From assembly GCF_047302465.1 (NCBI RefSeq), contig NZ_CP178621.1, positions 2,790,001 to 2,854,000 of the forward strand: DNA of 64,000 bases, read 5' to 3'. Position numbers and translations under genes: made by a program. Of the stretch, positions 25,178 to 33,791 are shown piece after piece. Position 1 is the first letter of the stretch. Every line of letters starts with the position of its first letter. The DNA is from JACMRP01 sp047302465. GTDB taxonomy: Bacteria > Bdellovibrionota > Bdellovibrionia > Bdellovibrionales > Bdellovibrionaceae. Under the pieces are notes generated by a model. It was not told where the DNA came from. It saw only the letters and a program-made list of their open reading frames with translations, and did no database searches.

Positions 25178-25849
25178 TTAGTGGCGAGGATGTGGTGGTT
25201 CTTCACTGTAAGGTGTTTGCGACCGAGGATTGCTTGAGTCCACCGACGCCGACAGCCGCGCCTTCTCGGACCAATGAGAGACCAAGATTTCGCGTCCTTT
25301 AACCGCAAGTGGCGCTTTCCAATCACGGAACCACTCTGCAATCATCGCGGTCGTTGTATTTGGAATTGCACCCGCGTGAACCATTCTTGAAATCGCGACA
25401 TCATGTTCTACTTTAGATTCTCCACCGACAGCGTCTACGACGATGCAAACTTCATAATCGGCTCTGAGGGCTTCAATGACAGGATACGCCAAACAAATTT
25501 CAGTCCAAAGCGCGCAAAACACTAAACGTGTTTTTTCAGTCGCTTTGACAGCTTTCAAGAACGCATGATCTTCCCATGCATTCATAGAGCTACGATCAAT
25601 TTCAGTAACACCTGGAAGTTCTCTGCGCAGGCGTTCAATCGTGGGACCATTGACTCCCATTTTTACACCCACGGTGCTCAAAATGACTGGAATATCAAAT
25701 GCCACTGCTGCTTTTGTAAGATTGCATACATTCAGTTCTACAAGTGCAGGATCCGAAGAGCGAAGTTTGCGAAACATTTCTTCTTGGTAGTCGATCAGAA
25801 TAAGGGCACAGTCACTGGCGTCCCAGATGGCTCTTTTACTTTCAAACAT
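25178..25849 (-). CDS. Isochorismatase-like cysteine hydrolase (YcaC type)
   Basis: 223 residues. Catalytic Asp in LILIDYQEEMF, and the catalytic Cys in LWTEICLAYPVIEAL, preceding the VVDAVGGES motif, fit the YcaC subgroup of cysteine hydrolases. The usual lysine lies between them. Soluble; it probably hydrolyses an amide or related small molecule. The C-terminal 35 residues are extra, Pro/His-rich and probably disordered. AAAGGAG supports the start. Confidence 0.87.
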   Translation of the reverse strand: MFESKRAIWDASDCALILIDYQEEMFRKLRSSDPALVELNVCNLTKAAVAFDIPVILSTVGVKMGVNGPTIERLRRELPGVTEIDRSSMNAWEDHAFLKAVKATEKTRLVFCALWTEICLAYPVIEALRADYEVCIVVDAVGGESKVEHDVAISRMVHAGAIPNTTTAMIAEWFRDWKAPLAVKGREILVSHWSEKARLSASVDSSNPRSQTPYSEEPPHPRH

Positions 25850-25940
25850 AAAAACTCCTTTGCCAATCTATGTTGGTTTCAAGTTTTTATTCTTACAGAA
25901 AATGGATTAAGACCCAGTGAAAGTTTGAGGACAAGAATTT

Positions 25941-26351
25941 CTAAAGAAGCCCACGTTTCTTAAAAACAGCGTAACCTTTTTTAAGCAGGCGATCGACTTC
26001 GGGGCCAACCTCTTCCGTGGATTTAAAGTAAAAACAAGATTTTCCCTTAAGTCTTTTCTGCATAGCTTCGGAAAAATCGTCCATAAAGCCTTTTTCGATA
26101 TAAGGGGCCATAAAATAGAAGCCGACGTAGGTTCTTTGCAAAATCAGTCCGACAAAATACGGGTCTTTCTTTTTAGTCGTTTTGCCCGTGCGTTCTGAAG
26201 TCACTTCATAATCTGCAGTACTGCACAACTCATAGCGATGAGGCTTGTCCAAGAGGACTTTCATTTTTTTCTGATAAGGCTTTATTTTCTTTTTGAGAGC
26301 TAAAAAGGTTTTATCAAGCTCATCCTGCTTCGAGATTTTTTTCTTCGCCAT
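25941..26351 (-). CDS. DUF1801-like protein
   Basis: 136 residues, Lys-rich. The middle (KDPYFVGLILQRTYVGFYFMAPYIEKGFMDDFSEAMQKRLKGKSCFYFKS) fits the DUF1801/YdhG-like fold of unknown function. Divergent from the DUF3291-like gene with about 80 bases between. Confidence 0.65.
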   Translation of the reverse strand: MAKKKISKQDELDKTFLALKKKIKPYQKKMKVLLDKPHRYELCSTADYEVTSERTGKTTKKKDPYFVGLILQRTYVGFYFMAPYIEKGFMDDFSEAMQKRLKGKSCFYFKSTEEVGPEVDRLLKKGYAVFKKRGLL

Positions 26352-26432
26352 TGTCTAGCCCTTCTTTTGCCGCCTTTGACAATTACCATAACATATCCAA
26401 TGCTGAGGATACAAACTTGGAGACAAGCAACC

Positions 26433-26780
26433 ATGACTATCACCGTGACTTCGCTGCGCCTCAGAAGCCTCTGGGGATTTTTTAAACTCTCTTGGATGGG
26501 ATTTAACATCACCCTTCAAGCGCGAAAGCAAAAAGGTTTTCGCAAAATGAAAAACACGGGCTTTGGCTATCTTCATTATACAGCTAGCGCGTGGGAATCC
26601 CCTGCTGACGCAAAAGCGTTTGCTCACTCTGGATATCATTTACATGCCATGAAGCAATCTAGCAGCATTGCAACCGAAATCAGAATCTATACTTTTGAGG
26701 GTGACCAGCTTCCAAGCTGGAGTGAGACAAAAAAAATTCTCGAGGAAAAAGGTCGCGTGTTCTCTTACAACAAGGCCTAA
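26433..26780 (+). CDS. DUF3291-like (heme-degrading-monooxygenase-fold) protein
   Basis: 115 residues from ATG 26433, ten bases after GGAG; the longer frame from 26367 lacks a site. The content (SLWGFFKLSWMGFNITLQARKQKGF, TASAWESPADAKAFAHSGYHLHAM) resembles DUF3291/spheroidene-monooxygenase-like dimeric alpha+beta-barrel proteins. Function unknown. Converges with the kinase-like gene, sharing four bases at the stops. Confidence 0.6.
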   Translation: MTITVTSLRLRSLWGFFKLSWMGFNITLQARKQKGFRKMKNTGFGYLHYTASAWESPADAKAFAHSGYHLHAMKQSSSIATEIRIYTFEGDQLPSWSETKKILEEKGRVFSYNKA

Positions 26781-27298
26781 AGCGAAAGGCCTTGTTGCGA
26801 AAGAGTCTTCCATTCTGAAAGACTGCGCACAATAATCATTTTGTTTTTCAAATTATCCCTGGCGAATATCCTGAGAAGCTCAGGACGCATCTTAGTGTGC
26901 ATCTGCCACAACGTTTTATAAAGCTTAACGGTATGCTCCCAGGTCAATTCGCTACAGTCCTCCGGCAACTCTTCCCGGCGACTCCATAGGTTGCTCACTT
27001 GCCGCTTGCTACACCACCAGTAATGACGCCAGATCGGAAAATCCACAAAAACGACTCGGTCTGCAGCCTGAAAACGTTTTTCAATCAGATCCAAAGGCCC
27101 ATAACCATCAATAATCCAGCTGTCTTGGCTGGTAACCTGAAGAAGCGCCTTGCGAGTTTCATCTAAAGGGCGAATCTTCATTCCTGGCAAAAACTGAATG
27201 CTATCGACATGGGTCAAAGGCAAAGAATGCACGCGAGAAAGCGCTCGGCTTAAGCGACTCTTACCCCCGGCAATATTCCCCACCACAGCTATTTTCAT
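26777..27298 (-). CDS. P-loop kinase-like protein (FlaR/topology-modulation type)
   Basis: 173 residues from ATG 27298 (MKIAVVGN). Walker A is GNIAGGKS right after the first strand, then HVDSIQFLPGM, WIIDGYGPLDLIEKRFQAADRVVFVDFP and a lid-like RRE segment, as in the adenylate-kinase-like family often called 'DNA topology modulation protein'. It probably phosphorylates a nucleoside or small molecule. Divergent from the AlkC/AlkD-like gene. Confidence 0.78.
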   Translation of the reverse strand: MKIAVVGNIAGGKSRLSRALSRVHSLPLTHVDSIQFLPGMKIRPLDETRKALLQVTSQDSWIIDGYGPLDLIEKRFQAADRVVFVDFPIWRHYWWCSKRQVSNLWSRREELPEDCSELTWEHTVKLYKTLWQMHTKMRPELLRIFARDNLKNKMIIVRSLSEWKTLSQQGLSL

Positions 27299-27352
27299 GA
27301 TTTGACTAGAACCCATGCTTAGTAGTTATATCAGCCCCAACGAGGCTCGAGT

Positions 27353-28468
27353 ATGAAAAAAGAAGAAAATCCGAACGCTTTTAAATTCTGGATCAACAAA
27401 GATTTACTGCAAAGAATGGCAGAATCCCTCAAAAGTGCTGATCCTAAATTTGATCATAAAACATTTGTGGCTCTCGCCCCGAAGTTGGATCCTTTAGAGT
27501 TAAAACCCCGCGTGCAATTGGTTCGAGATCAATTGCGTGCGCAGCTTCCCCAAGATTTTAAACAAGCGGTCAATACTCTGCTTAAATCCTTGAAGCCTGG
27601 TAAAATCAAAGGCTTTGATCTGTGGCCTTATACCGAGTTTGTACAGACTTATGGTTTGGATCATCCTGAGCTTTCTCTGAAGGCGCTTTTTGAACTCACG
27701 CAACTCTTCACCAGCGAGTTTGCGGTTAGACCCTTTATTAAAAAACATCCCGAGCAAACAATGGCATTTCTCTTAAAATGCAGCACCGACAAAAATGTGC
27801 ACGTGCGCCGTTGGGCCTCTGAAGGCTCGCGTCCTCGCTTGCCTTGGGGTGAACGCCTGGATACCTTCGTGAAGAATCCAAAACCGGCTTTGCCAATTTT
27901 AGAAAACTTAAAACACGACGAAGAACTTTACGTCAGAAAAAGTGTCGCCAATCACTTAAATGATATCGCAAAAGACAATCCCGAGGTTTTGCTAAGCCTA
28001 TTAAAGAAGTGGCAAAAGTCCGCCGGCAAAGCTCATCAAGAAAAAGTCGAATGGATTACCCACCGGGCACTTCGCACGTTGATCAAAGACGGGAACCCGA
28101 AGGCCTTGGAACTTATTGGCGCAGACCACAAAGTGAAGGTCAAAGTCAGCGGTCTGAAGCTGCAAAAGCAGGCTTTTAAGATGAATGAGAAAATCGAATT
28201 TGAATTTAAGCTGCAATCACAGGCGAAAAAACCGCAAAAGCTGATCGTGGACTATGTCGTTCATCATGTGAAGGCGAATAAAGAAACGGCCCCAAAAGTG
28301 TTTAAACTCAAATCCGTGACGATGAAACCTGGGGAAACCATCAGTATCCATAAGCGTCATCACCTCAAACCCATTACAACACGCAAGTACTACTCGGGTG
28401 TGCACATTATCGAAATCCAAGTGAACGGCCGTATCTACGCCGCTTCCAAGTGGAATTTACAAGTTTAG
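27353..28468 (+). CDS. DNA alkylation repair protein, AlkC/AlkD-like HEAT-repeat family
   Basis: 371 residues. Helical HEAT-like repeats fill about residues 60-265, with the signature VHVRRWASEGSRPRLPWGERL found in AlkC-type DNA glycosylases; these excise positively charged N-alkylated purines without base flipping. Residues 275-371 are a beta-rich Ig-like tail (KMNEKIEFEFKLQ, KKPQKLIVDYVVHHV, YSGVHIIEIQVNG), as seen in some AlkC proteins where it contacts DNA. Single gene. Confidence 0.85.
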   Translation: MKKEENPNAFKFWINKDLLQRMAESLKSADPKFDHKTFVALAPKLDPLELKPRVQLVRDQLRAQLPQDFKQAVNTLLKSLKPGKIKGFDLWPYTEFVQTYGLDHPELSLKALFELTQLFTSEFAVRPFIKKHPEQTMAFLLKCSTDKNVHVRRWASEGSRPRLPWGERLDTFVKNPKPALPILENLKHDEELYVRKSVANHLNDIAKDNPEVLLSLLKKWQKSAGKAHQEKVEWITHRALRTLIKDGNPKALELIGADHKVKVKVSGLKLQKQAFKMNEKIEFEFKLQSQAKKPQKLIVDYVVHHVKANKETAPKVFKLKSVTMKPGETISIHKRHHLKPITTRKYYSGVHIIEIQVNGRIYAASKWNLQV

Positions 28469-28556
28469 GTTCCAAATAGAACCCTAACAAAGTCTTAACT
28501 TTTATATGGAACACTTTCGGGTATATTGCGCTTGAAATCGACCCCAAACCCCAAGG

Positions 28557-28583
28557 CAGGCTCTCCCCCCAATTTTGAGCCTG
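28557..28583 (+). promoter_or_regulatory. Hairpin in the leader of the small Cys-rich protein gene
   Basis: CAGGCTC and GAGCCTG arms with a 13-base C/T-rich loop, 22 bases before ATG 28606 and just ahead of AAGGAG. It may end upstream transcription or stabilise the leader. Confidence 0.35.
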
Positions 28584-28605
28584 TCTAAATTTTAAGGAGA
28601 TCCGC

Positions 28606-28920
28606 ATGAAATCATTCGTGACGACTTTGGCTTTCTTCATGGCATTCACAGTTAACGCAAAAGCAGCTGACTGCGTGAGCGTTGATGGCGTTGTTATCCC
28701 AGACGGTGCTAGCGCTAAATTCTACTACACTGCAAATCCTAGCAAAGACATGGGTCCTAGCTACACTTGCGGTGGCACTTCTCGTGTAAGAACTTGCACG
28801 AACGGTCAACTTTCAAACAACGTTCCTGAGTGCAGCCAATATGACTCTGGTGGTTGTGTGGACTACTGGATGGATCGTCTTGCAGATTCTGATTTTTCTT
28901 TCGCTGTTTGCGCAGACTAA
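28606..28920 (+). CDS. Small secreted cysteine-containing protein
   Basis: 104 residues. Signal peptide ends NAKA|AD. The mature 83 residues contain six cysteines (ADC, TCGG, RTCTN, PECSQ, GGCVD, VCAD), probably three disulfides, and aromatic/Gly-rich spacing; I recognise no family. AAGGAG nine bases ahead of the ATG. Short, exported and disulfide-rich proteins of this type are frequent in predatory Bdellovibrio; the role is unknown. Confidence 0.65.
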   Translation: MKSFVTTLAFFMAFTVNAKAADCVSVDGVVIPDGASAKFYYTANPSKDMGPSYTCGGTSRVRTCTNGQLSNNVPECSQYDSGGCVDYWMDRLADSDFSFAVCAD

Positions 28921-28991
28921 GATCTAGAAAACCTGCCACTTAAGTCTAGGGCTTACTATGTTTTTATGCTGTTCCTGCCTACAATGGACGC

Positions 28992-29594
28992 ATGAGAAAA
29001 TATGTAAGCCTTTTTATTTTTGTAGCAGGTCTCTTCCACTTTAACGCAGCCCAAGCGGCTCTCTCCCCGGTATCAGTGGCGATTGTGCCACCGATTCAGT
29101 TTCCTCCGAGTGATTTCTCAGTCACTGGTGTTCGTGCCAGTGTTCTTTGGGGTAAGCATCGCGACGTATACGGCCTAGACGTCGGTGTGCTTGGCAATAT
29201 CACCGATCAGACTTTTACAGGGATCGGCGTATCAGGGATTTTCAATAACACTCGCGGCGAAACCAATATCCTTGGCCTGCAGCTTGCGGGTCTAGCCAAC
29301 ATCAACAATAACAAAACCAGCGTCTATGGTTTTCAAATCACAGCGGGTGTGAACTACCAATCGGCAGCTTCGACGGTCAGCGGTTTGCAGCTGGCATTGC
29401 TTGCGAACATTGCCCCATTCACCGACATCTATGGTTTCCAAATTGGTCTCTATAACCGCGCGAAAGAAGTTTATGGATTTCAGATTGGTCTTGTAAACGT
29501 GGCTGACAATCTTCACGGCATTCAAATCGGTCTTATAAATTTCCATCACAAAGGAACGTTTGCGATCTCCCCGATTATCAACGTCGGCTTTTAA
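28992..29594 (+). CDS. LA_2272-type surface repeat protein
   Basis: 200 residues with a signal peptide (ending AQAA). The body is a string of ~20-residue beta repeats with G-x-Q-(I/L)-x-(G/A)-(L/I)-x-N patterns: GLQLAGLANI, YGFQITAGVN, GLQLALLANI, YGFQIGLYN, YGFQIGLVN, HGIQIGLIN. These are the LA_2272-family surface repeats, probably a beta-solenoid or barrel at the cell surface. A strong bidirectional terminator follows. Confidence 0.8.
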   Translation: MRKYVSLFIFVAGLFHFNAAQAALSPVSVAIVPPIQFPPSDFSVTGVRASVLWGKHRDVYGLDVGVLGNITDQTFTGIGVSGIFNNTRGETNILGLQLAGLANINNNKTSVYGFQITAGVNYQSAASTVSGLQLALLANIAPFTDIYGFQIGLYNRAKEVYGFQIGLVNVADNLHGIQIGLINFHHKGTFAISPIINVGF

Positions 29595-29615
29595 AATTTA
29601 ATAACAATAAAAAAC

Positions 29616-29650
29616 AAAAAGGGCGCTGTTAAGGCGCCCTTTTTATTTTG
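29616..29650. terminator. Bidirectional rho-independent terminator
   Basis: GGGCGC and GCGCCC arms with A-rich left and T-rich right flanks (TTTTTATTTT). Serves the rightward surface-repeat gene and the leftward 29675 gene. Confidence 0.85.
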
Positions 29651-29674
29651 AAGCTTACCGAACCGAACTAACAA

Positions 29675-30016
29675 CTACTGGCACTCAACGTTGAACCAAG
29701 AACTATCATCTTTACCGATATAAAGTGTCCCGCCGATGATATTACCACCACCAATTTTGCCATAAAACGAAGACGAACGCTGAGTCTCTCTGCTCACTAC
29801 ATTCACAACGCCATAACCACGGTTCACGGCAACAAAGCCGGTCGCGTAAGCGCTGTCAAAGGTAGTAAATGCATGAGCCACGGCGGGGTCATAGACGTGT
29901 TGAACTTTGGTTTCGCGAGTTTGAGCTCCGCCTTCTTTAATAGTGCAATTCATAGTGTCGGCATGAGCTTGAGAAAGGCCGGCAGTTAACGCCAAAAGAG
30001 CAATGATGGATTTCAT
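29675..30016 (-). CDS. Small exported protein of unknown function
   Basis: 113 residues from ATG 30016, which has AGGAGGA ahead; the frame from 30148 is not needed. Signal peptide SIIALLALTAGLSQAHA, then a beta-rich domain with two cysteines (NCTIKEGG and the terminal ECQ). Similar small periplasmic proteins with this N-terminus and pattern are annotated as hypothetical in Bdellovibrio. Confidence 0.65.
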   Translation of the reverse strand: MKSIIALLALTAGLSQAHADTMNCTIKEGGAQTRETKVQHVYDPAVAHAFTTFDSAYATGFVAVNRGYGVVNVVSRETQRSSSFYGKIGGGNIIGGTLYIGKDDSSWFNVECQ

Positions 30017-30339
30017 AGGTGTCCTCCTAAAGACTAAGCTCGAAATCCTATTCCATATAGGTCCCCTGTCCATCTGTTTTTTACCCATTTTTAACAGATG
30101 AAAATAGCTTGAGAATGACCCGAATCGGGCTGCGGGAGGTCGGTTCAAAATGCCACCAAAACGGGCTTTTCCCCCTCATTTCTCGCAAACAAACGTTTGT
30201 CCGGTCTACGCAGCGTCCAAGGCAAAGGCGTTTGTGACTTGAAAAGTTTACCCTTTTCGAGGAATGATGTCCCCGCAGCATCGTGATTGGCATATAAGTT
30301 CTTGTTCCAACTCAAACGATGCCGGTCAGAGGATCATTT
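30017..30339. other. Intergenic region with two palindromes upstream of the TolC-like gene
   Basis: No credible gene. It holds an imperfect-loop inverted repeat (CATCTGTT/AACAGATG, 30071-30100) and the exact 12-base palindrome ACAAACGTTTGT at 30189-30200. Both are candidate operators for the divergent genes on either side. Confidence 0.5.
30189..30200. promoter_or_regulatory. Palindrome ACAAACGTTTGT, candidate TetR-type operator
   Basis: A perfect 12-base palindrome 140 bases before the TolC-like start. TetR/AcrR repressors of efflux genes often bind A-C-A-A-A-C/G-T-T-T-G-T half sites, but no such repressor is encoded in the window. Confidence 0.35.
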
Positions 30340-31725
30340 ATGAAATTACTGAAGATTGTAGTATTGAGTATCGCCCTAATTTGCTCGCAAACATTCGCAG
30401 CAACTCCCGCTCCCACAATGCCTACCTACAGCGGTGACTCTTTTGTTTTGAATCAAAACTCTTTGCAATCTCAATTGCTAAGAAACAACCTTGAACTTTT
30501 GCAAGCACTCTACGCAGTTCATGATGCCAAAGATCAGGTAAACATCGCACGCGCCAACCTGCTTCCTTCTTTGAATCTTGGTGGCCTACTGAGCTTTAGT
30601 GGTGGCGGTTTTGTTCTTGCCTCTATCGACTTTTTGGTTCCCTTCTTGGTGCCTTCAAACTGGTACAACTTCTATACCGAGAAAAATCTTTTCGAAGCAG
30701 AAAAGATCTCTTACAACGCGATCCAATTGAACGTGTATAGCTCTGCGGTGTCTTTGTACTTCACAATGGTTGCTGACCGTCAGATTCAAGAAATTTACCA
30801 ACGTCAATATCATGATCTTCAAGACGTTTTTGAATACCAAAAACAACGCAGCTCTGTGGGTCTTGTTCCAGTTTCTGATCTTTTACAAACTCAAGCTCAA
30901 GCACAAATGGCGGGCGTGAAAGCATCTCAGTTGGCAGAGCTGAACAAACAAGAGATCGCCGCGATTCGCAAATTCTTGTCTCTGCCTTTGGAAGTGAACA
31001 TCCGTCTTGAGCCAGGTGACATTGCAAACTCTCCATTCGAGTTTGAACCACTTCAAGTCAGCATCCAAAAGGCCAACACTGTTTCTTTGGAAAGAGCGCA
31101 AATTCAATACTTGGTAAAAGCTGCTACTTTGCAAAAGTGGTCTAAAGTATTTAGCTTCATCAATGGCGCTTCTGTCGGTAGCCGTGCTGTTGGAACTTCA
31201 AATGCAGGATTTAAAGACATGCAAGCTAACGGCAGCATGAACTTTGGTTTTGCTCAGTTCCCGACTTACGAGTTGAATGAGCGCCGTATTGCTTCTATCA
31301 AATTGCAAGACCTGCAATTGCAACAAGAGAACACTCGTATCATCGAATCGACGGTTGGCAGCCTTCAAGAGGCTCGCCGCCAGTTGGATCTTGCTAATCA
31401 AGCAGAACTGCAAATGTCTGAAGTTTACGAGATTCGTCGCCAAGATTACGAACAGGGCAATGGAACTTTGATTGATGTTTTGCAAGCTCGCGACCAAATG
31501 GTTGTCGCTTCTGTTGCGAAGATCAAAGCACAGCTTGATGTGAACCTACAAAGAACTGTCCTTCACCGTACTCTTCTGACTGCACAATTTGGAACGATCA
31601 AAGGTTGCGCGCCAACGCGCACTCCACCTGAAGAGCCAGGAAAGTTTCAAAAATGGAAAGAAAAAATCGGCGGTAAAAAGACTGAGAGCCACGCAACTCT
31701 CGATGAAATCTGCCGAGGCAAATAG
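30340..31725 (+). CDS. TolC-family outer-membrane efflux protein
   Basis: 461 residues from ATG 30340 with signal peptide ending QTFAA. The OEP/TolC architecture is clear: two long helical hairpins rich in Ala/Gln (NLELLQALYAVHDAKDQVNIARANLLPSLNLGG; EARRQLDLANQAELQMSEVYEIRRQDYEQGNGTLIDVLQARDQ) and a short barrel part. The last 55 residues are basic and extend beyond the usual end. It lacks an adjacent inner-membrane pump, so it may serve pumps encoded elsewhere. Terminator follows directly. Confidence 0.9.
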   Translation: MKLLKIVVLSIALICSQTFAATPAPTMPTYSGDSFVLNQNSLQSQLLRNNLELLQALYAVHDAKDQVNIARANLLPSLNLGGLLSFSGGGFVLASIDFLVPFLVPSNWYNFYTEKNLFEAEKISYNAIQLNVYSSAVSLYFTMVADRQIQEIYQRQYHDLQDVFEYQKQRSSVGLVPVSDLLQTQAQAQMAGVKASQLAELNKQEIAAIRKFLSLPLEVNIRLEPGDIANSPFEFEPLQVSIQKANTVSLERAQIQYLVKAATLQKWSKVFSFINGASVGSRAVGTSNAGFKDMQANGSMNFGFAQFPTYELNERRIASIKLQDLQLQQENTRIIESTVGSLQEARRQLDLANQAELQMSEVYEIRRQDYEQGNGTLIDVLQARDQMVVASVAKIKAQLDVNLQRTVLHRTLLTAQFGTIKGCAPTRTPPEEPGKFQKWKEKIGGKKTESHATLDEICRGK

Positions 31726-31739
31726 TAGAGGCCGAAACG

Positions 31740-31772
31740 AAAAAGACCGGGAAACCCCGGTCTTTTTTTTTA
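31740..31772. terminator. Bidirectional terminator between TolC-like gene and lipoprotein gene
   Basis: GACCGGG and CCCGGTC with loop AAAC, flanked by an A-run on the left and nine T on the right. Confidence 0.85.
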
Positions 31773-32228
31773 TTTCTGCTCTTTCACAACATGCCAGCCA
31801 TCGCTTTTTGTCAGACGGACTTTATAGACATGCAAACTGCGGGTCTCGGTCATCTCTAGGTTCTGCAAAGTCATCTTGAGCGCGTCAGGCACATTGAAGT
31901 TTCGTTCCTTCGCAGGGTCTAACTTCCCCATGATTTCAATCATTGCTGTACGTGCCTTTGCCGGTACCGCCAGCGCCTGAACAACCGCCAAGGCTGAGTT
32001 CCCTTGCATATCTAACTTTTGAACTTCAAAGTCTGATCTCTCTGTAAACACACGCACTGCTGTCGTTTGAATATGTGGCTTGCCCGTGATGTTCTTAGCC
32101 ATTTCTTCGCGGACTTCCGCTTGGAATTGTGCTTTAGCCTCTTCAATTGCTAAAGCTTTAACTTCACTTTCCTCGGAGGTACAAGCAAGCACGCCCACCA
32201 TCATCAGTGCAAATAGGTATTTCTTCAT
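31770..32228 (-). CDS. Small lipoprotein at the end of the polyphosphate/stress operon
   Basis: 152 residues with signal MKKYLFALMMVGVLAC (lipobox VLAC) and E/S residues after the cysteine. The rest is mixed helix and strand with no recognised family (IQTTAVRVFTERSDFEVQKLDMQG; SLHVYKVRLTKSDGWHVVKEQK). Its ATG is nine bases past the CHAD stop, so it belongs to that transcript. Function unknown. Confidence 0.65.
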   Translation of the reverse strand: MKKYLFALMMVGVLACTSEESEVKALAIEEAKAQFQAEVREEMAKNITGKPHIQTTAVRVFTERSDFEVQKLDMQGNSALAVVQALAVPAKARTAMIEIMGKLDPAKERNFNVPDALKMTLQNLEMTETRSLHVYKVRLTKSDGWHVVKEQK

Positions 32229-32237
32229 ACTAAAAGC

Positions 32238-32960
32238 TTAGCGAAGCGACTCCAGCACATCAAGGCTTGATCGTAAAGCTGGACGAATTTGCTTTTTAGC
32301 CTTTTTCCGCTCTCGCTTTTCGTCTCTTTTGACAGACTTAGGAGTGTCAAAATACTCGCACAGAATCAAAAGATCATGGCTTTTTCCTAAGTGGTCCTGA
32401 AGTTCTTCCAACTTCTCTGTCGGCAGATCCAAAGCTTCAAAAGCATAACGTATTTTTTTGGTGGCGATACGAAGCTCGTGCATTTCGTGCACATTGAGTT
32501 TTTTATGGGACAGCCAGTGCTTAAGGTTCTTGCGCATTTTCTGAAGACTTGTCTTCTTTACTTGGATTTTTTTACTCTTCAAGCTTCGATCCAACGCTTG
32601 CAAAGACTTTGGCAATTTTTGAACATCCGAATTCATTATTGCGTCCTTCAAAAGAATTCCCGCCGTCGCTTGTTTTTTTCGAAGTCGTTCTTCTTTTAAG
32701 TGATATTTTTTGGCTCCCTTTAAAGCTACGTCCCATTGCCGACGCCCCCCAAGGGATTGTCTGAGAAGTTTTAACGAAGAGCTGACATCTGGCGAAATTT
32801 TATAACCACTCTCATCTAAGAGACTCAGAACAGCCCGTAACCTACGAGTACTGATCCGCAACTGATGGACTCCTTCAGTACTCAATTGATGTGTTTGAGT
32901 TTTCAAATGCCGGTTAAAGATTTTGATCTGATCACTCAGGTGTTCTTCCAATAGCTCCAT
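32238..32960 (-). CDS. CHAD domain protein (polyphosphate-binding)
   Basis: 240 residues forming one CHAD domain: two helical bundles with the conserved histidines and basic residues (EGVHQLRISTRRLRAVLSLLDESG; HEMHELRIATKKIRYAFEAL). The H-x-x-R-(I/V)-x-(T/S)-(R/K)-(R/K)-(L/I)-R motif occurs twice, as usual. CHAD domains bind inorganic polyphosphate on a basic surface and coat polyP granules. It starts one base after the PPK2 stop, directly tying it to polyphosphate metabolism. Confidence 0.93.
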   Translation of the reverse strand: MELLEEHLSDQIKIFNRHLKTQTHQLSTEGVHQLRISTRRLRAVLSLLDESGYKISPDVSSSLKLLRQSLGGRRQWDVALKGAKKYHLKEERLRKKQATAGILLKDAIMNSDVQKLPKSLQALDRSLKSKKIQVKKTSLQKMRKNLKHWLSHKKLNVHEMHELRIATKKIRYAFEALDLPTEKLEELQDHLGKSHDLLILCEYFDTPKSVKRDEKRERKKAKKQIRPALRSSLDVLESLR

Positions 32961-32961
32961 A

Positions 32962-33780
32962 CTATTTTAACGATTCCTTTTCTAGGCCAAGCTCTTCAAG
33001 CGCCATCTCGAGACTCAAATCCACGGCTTTCTGAATCTTTCGGGTCATCCAGTCACGATTTGTTTTCAGTGATTTAACAATAACGTTTAAGGATTCGACT
33101 CGGGCATAGTCTTTGTCATTGGCGGGAATTAAATGCCACGGTGAATTTTTAAAAGAGGTTTTTTCAAGCATAAGATCTGTCGCACGCACATAGTCTTGCC
33201 ATTGCGCGCGAGCTTTCACATCGTCTTCAGAAATTTTCCATTGTTTGTAGGGGTCCCGCAGCCGATCTTCAAAGCGTTTTAGCTGCTCCTTCTTATCAAT
33301 AGCCAAAAATATTTTTACTAGATCAATGCCATCGGCAAGAAGCATCTCTTCGAACTGGCAAATCTCTTCATAGGCTTCTTGAATACGATCTTTCGGTGCA
33401 AGTCCACACACCTTTTCCACGAGCACGCGCCCATACCAAGACCTATCAAAAATCGCAATCGTTCCTGGTGCTGGAAGCTTCGTCCAAAAGCGGTACAAAT
33501 AGTGTTTTCCATGCTCAATTTTTTCGGGCGCGCCTATGGGGTGCACCTGATACCCCCGAGGATCTAGTGGTTCCGTGATGCGACGAATGGCACCGCCCTT
33601 TCCGGCAGCATCGAAGCCTTCAAAGACGATGATGGCGCGTTTTTTCTGGTGCCATATCCCCTGCTGGATTCTTAATATCTGAAGCTGCAGATCTTTGATC
33701 TGCGTATCTGCTCGGCCATTTTTCATAGTTGGAAAGTTTTTTTTCTTCAAAAGTTTTGAAAGAGACTCTTTTCCTGCCAC
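32962..33780 (-). CDS. ppk2: Polyphosphate kinase 2
   Basis: 272 residues, one PPK2 domain. Walker A GFDAAGKGGA, the PLDPRGYQV segment, Walker B FDRSWYGRVLVEKV and the lid RFEDRLRDPYKQWKIS are intact. PPK2 transfers phosphate between polyphosphate and nucleotides (usually polyP-driven ADP or GDP/AMP phosphorylation). Start is GTG 33780 behind GGGGG. Twelve bases after the tandem Usp gene, one base before CHAD. Confidence 0.94.
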   Translation of the reverse strand: MAGKESLSKLLKKKNFPTMKNGRADTQIKDLQLQILRIQQGIWHQKKRAIIVFEGFDAAGKGGAIRRITEPLDPRGYQVHPIGAPEKIEHGKHYLYRFWTKLPAPGTIAIFDRSWYGRVLVEKVCGLAPKDRIQEAYEEICQFEEMLLADGIDLVKIFLAIDKKEQLKRFEDRLRDPYKQWKISEDDVKARAQWQDYVRATDLMLEKTSFKNSPWHLIPANDKDYARVESLNVIVKSLKTNRDWMTRKIQKAVDLSLEMALEELGLEKESLK

Positions 33781-33791
33781 TAAGCCCCCAG

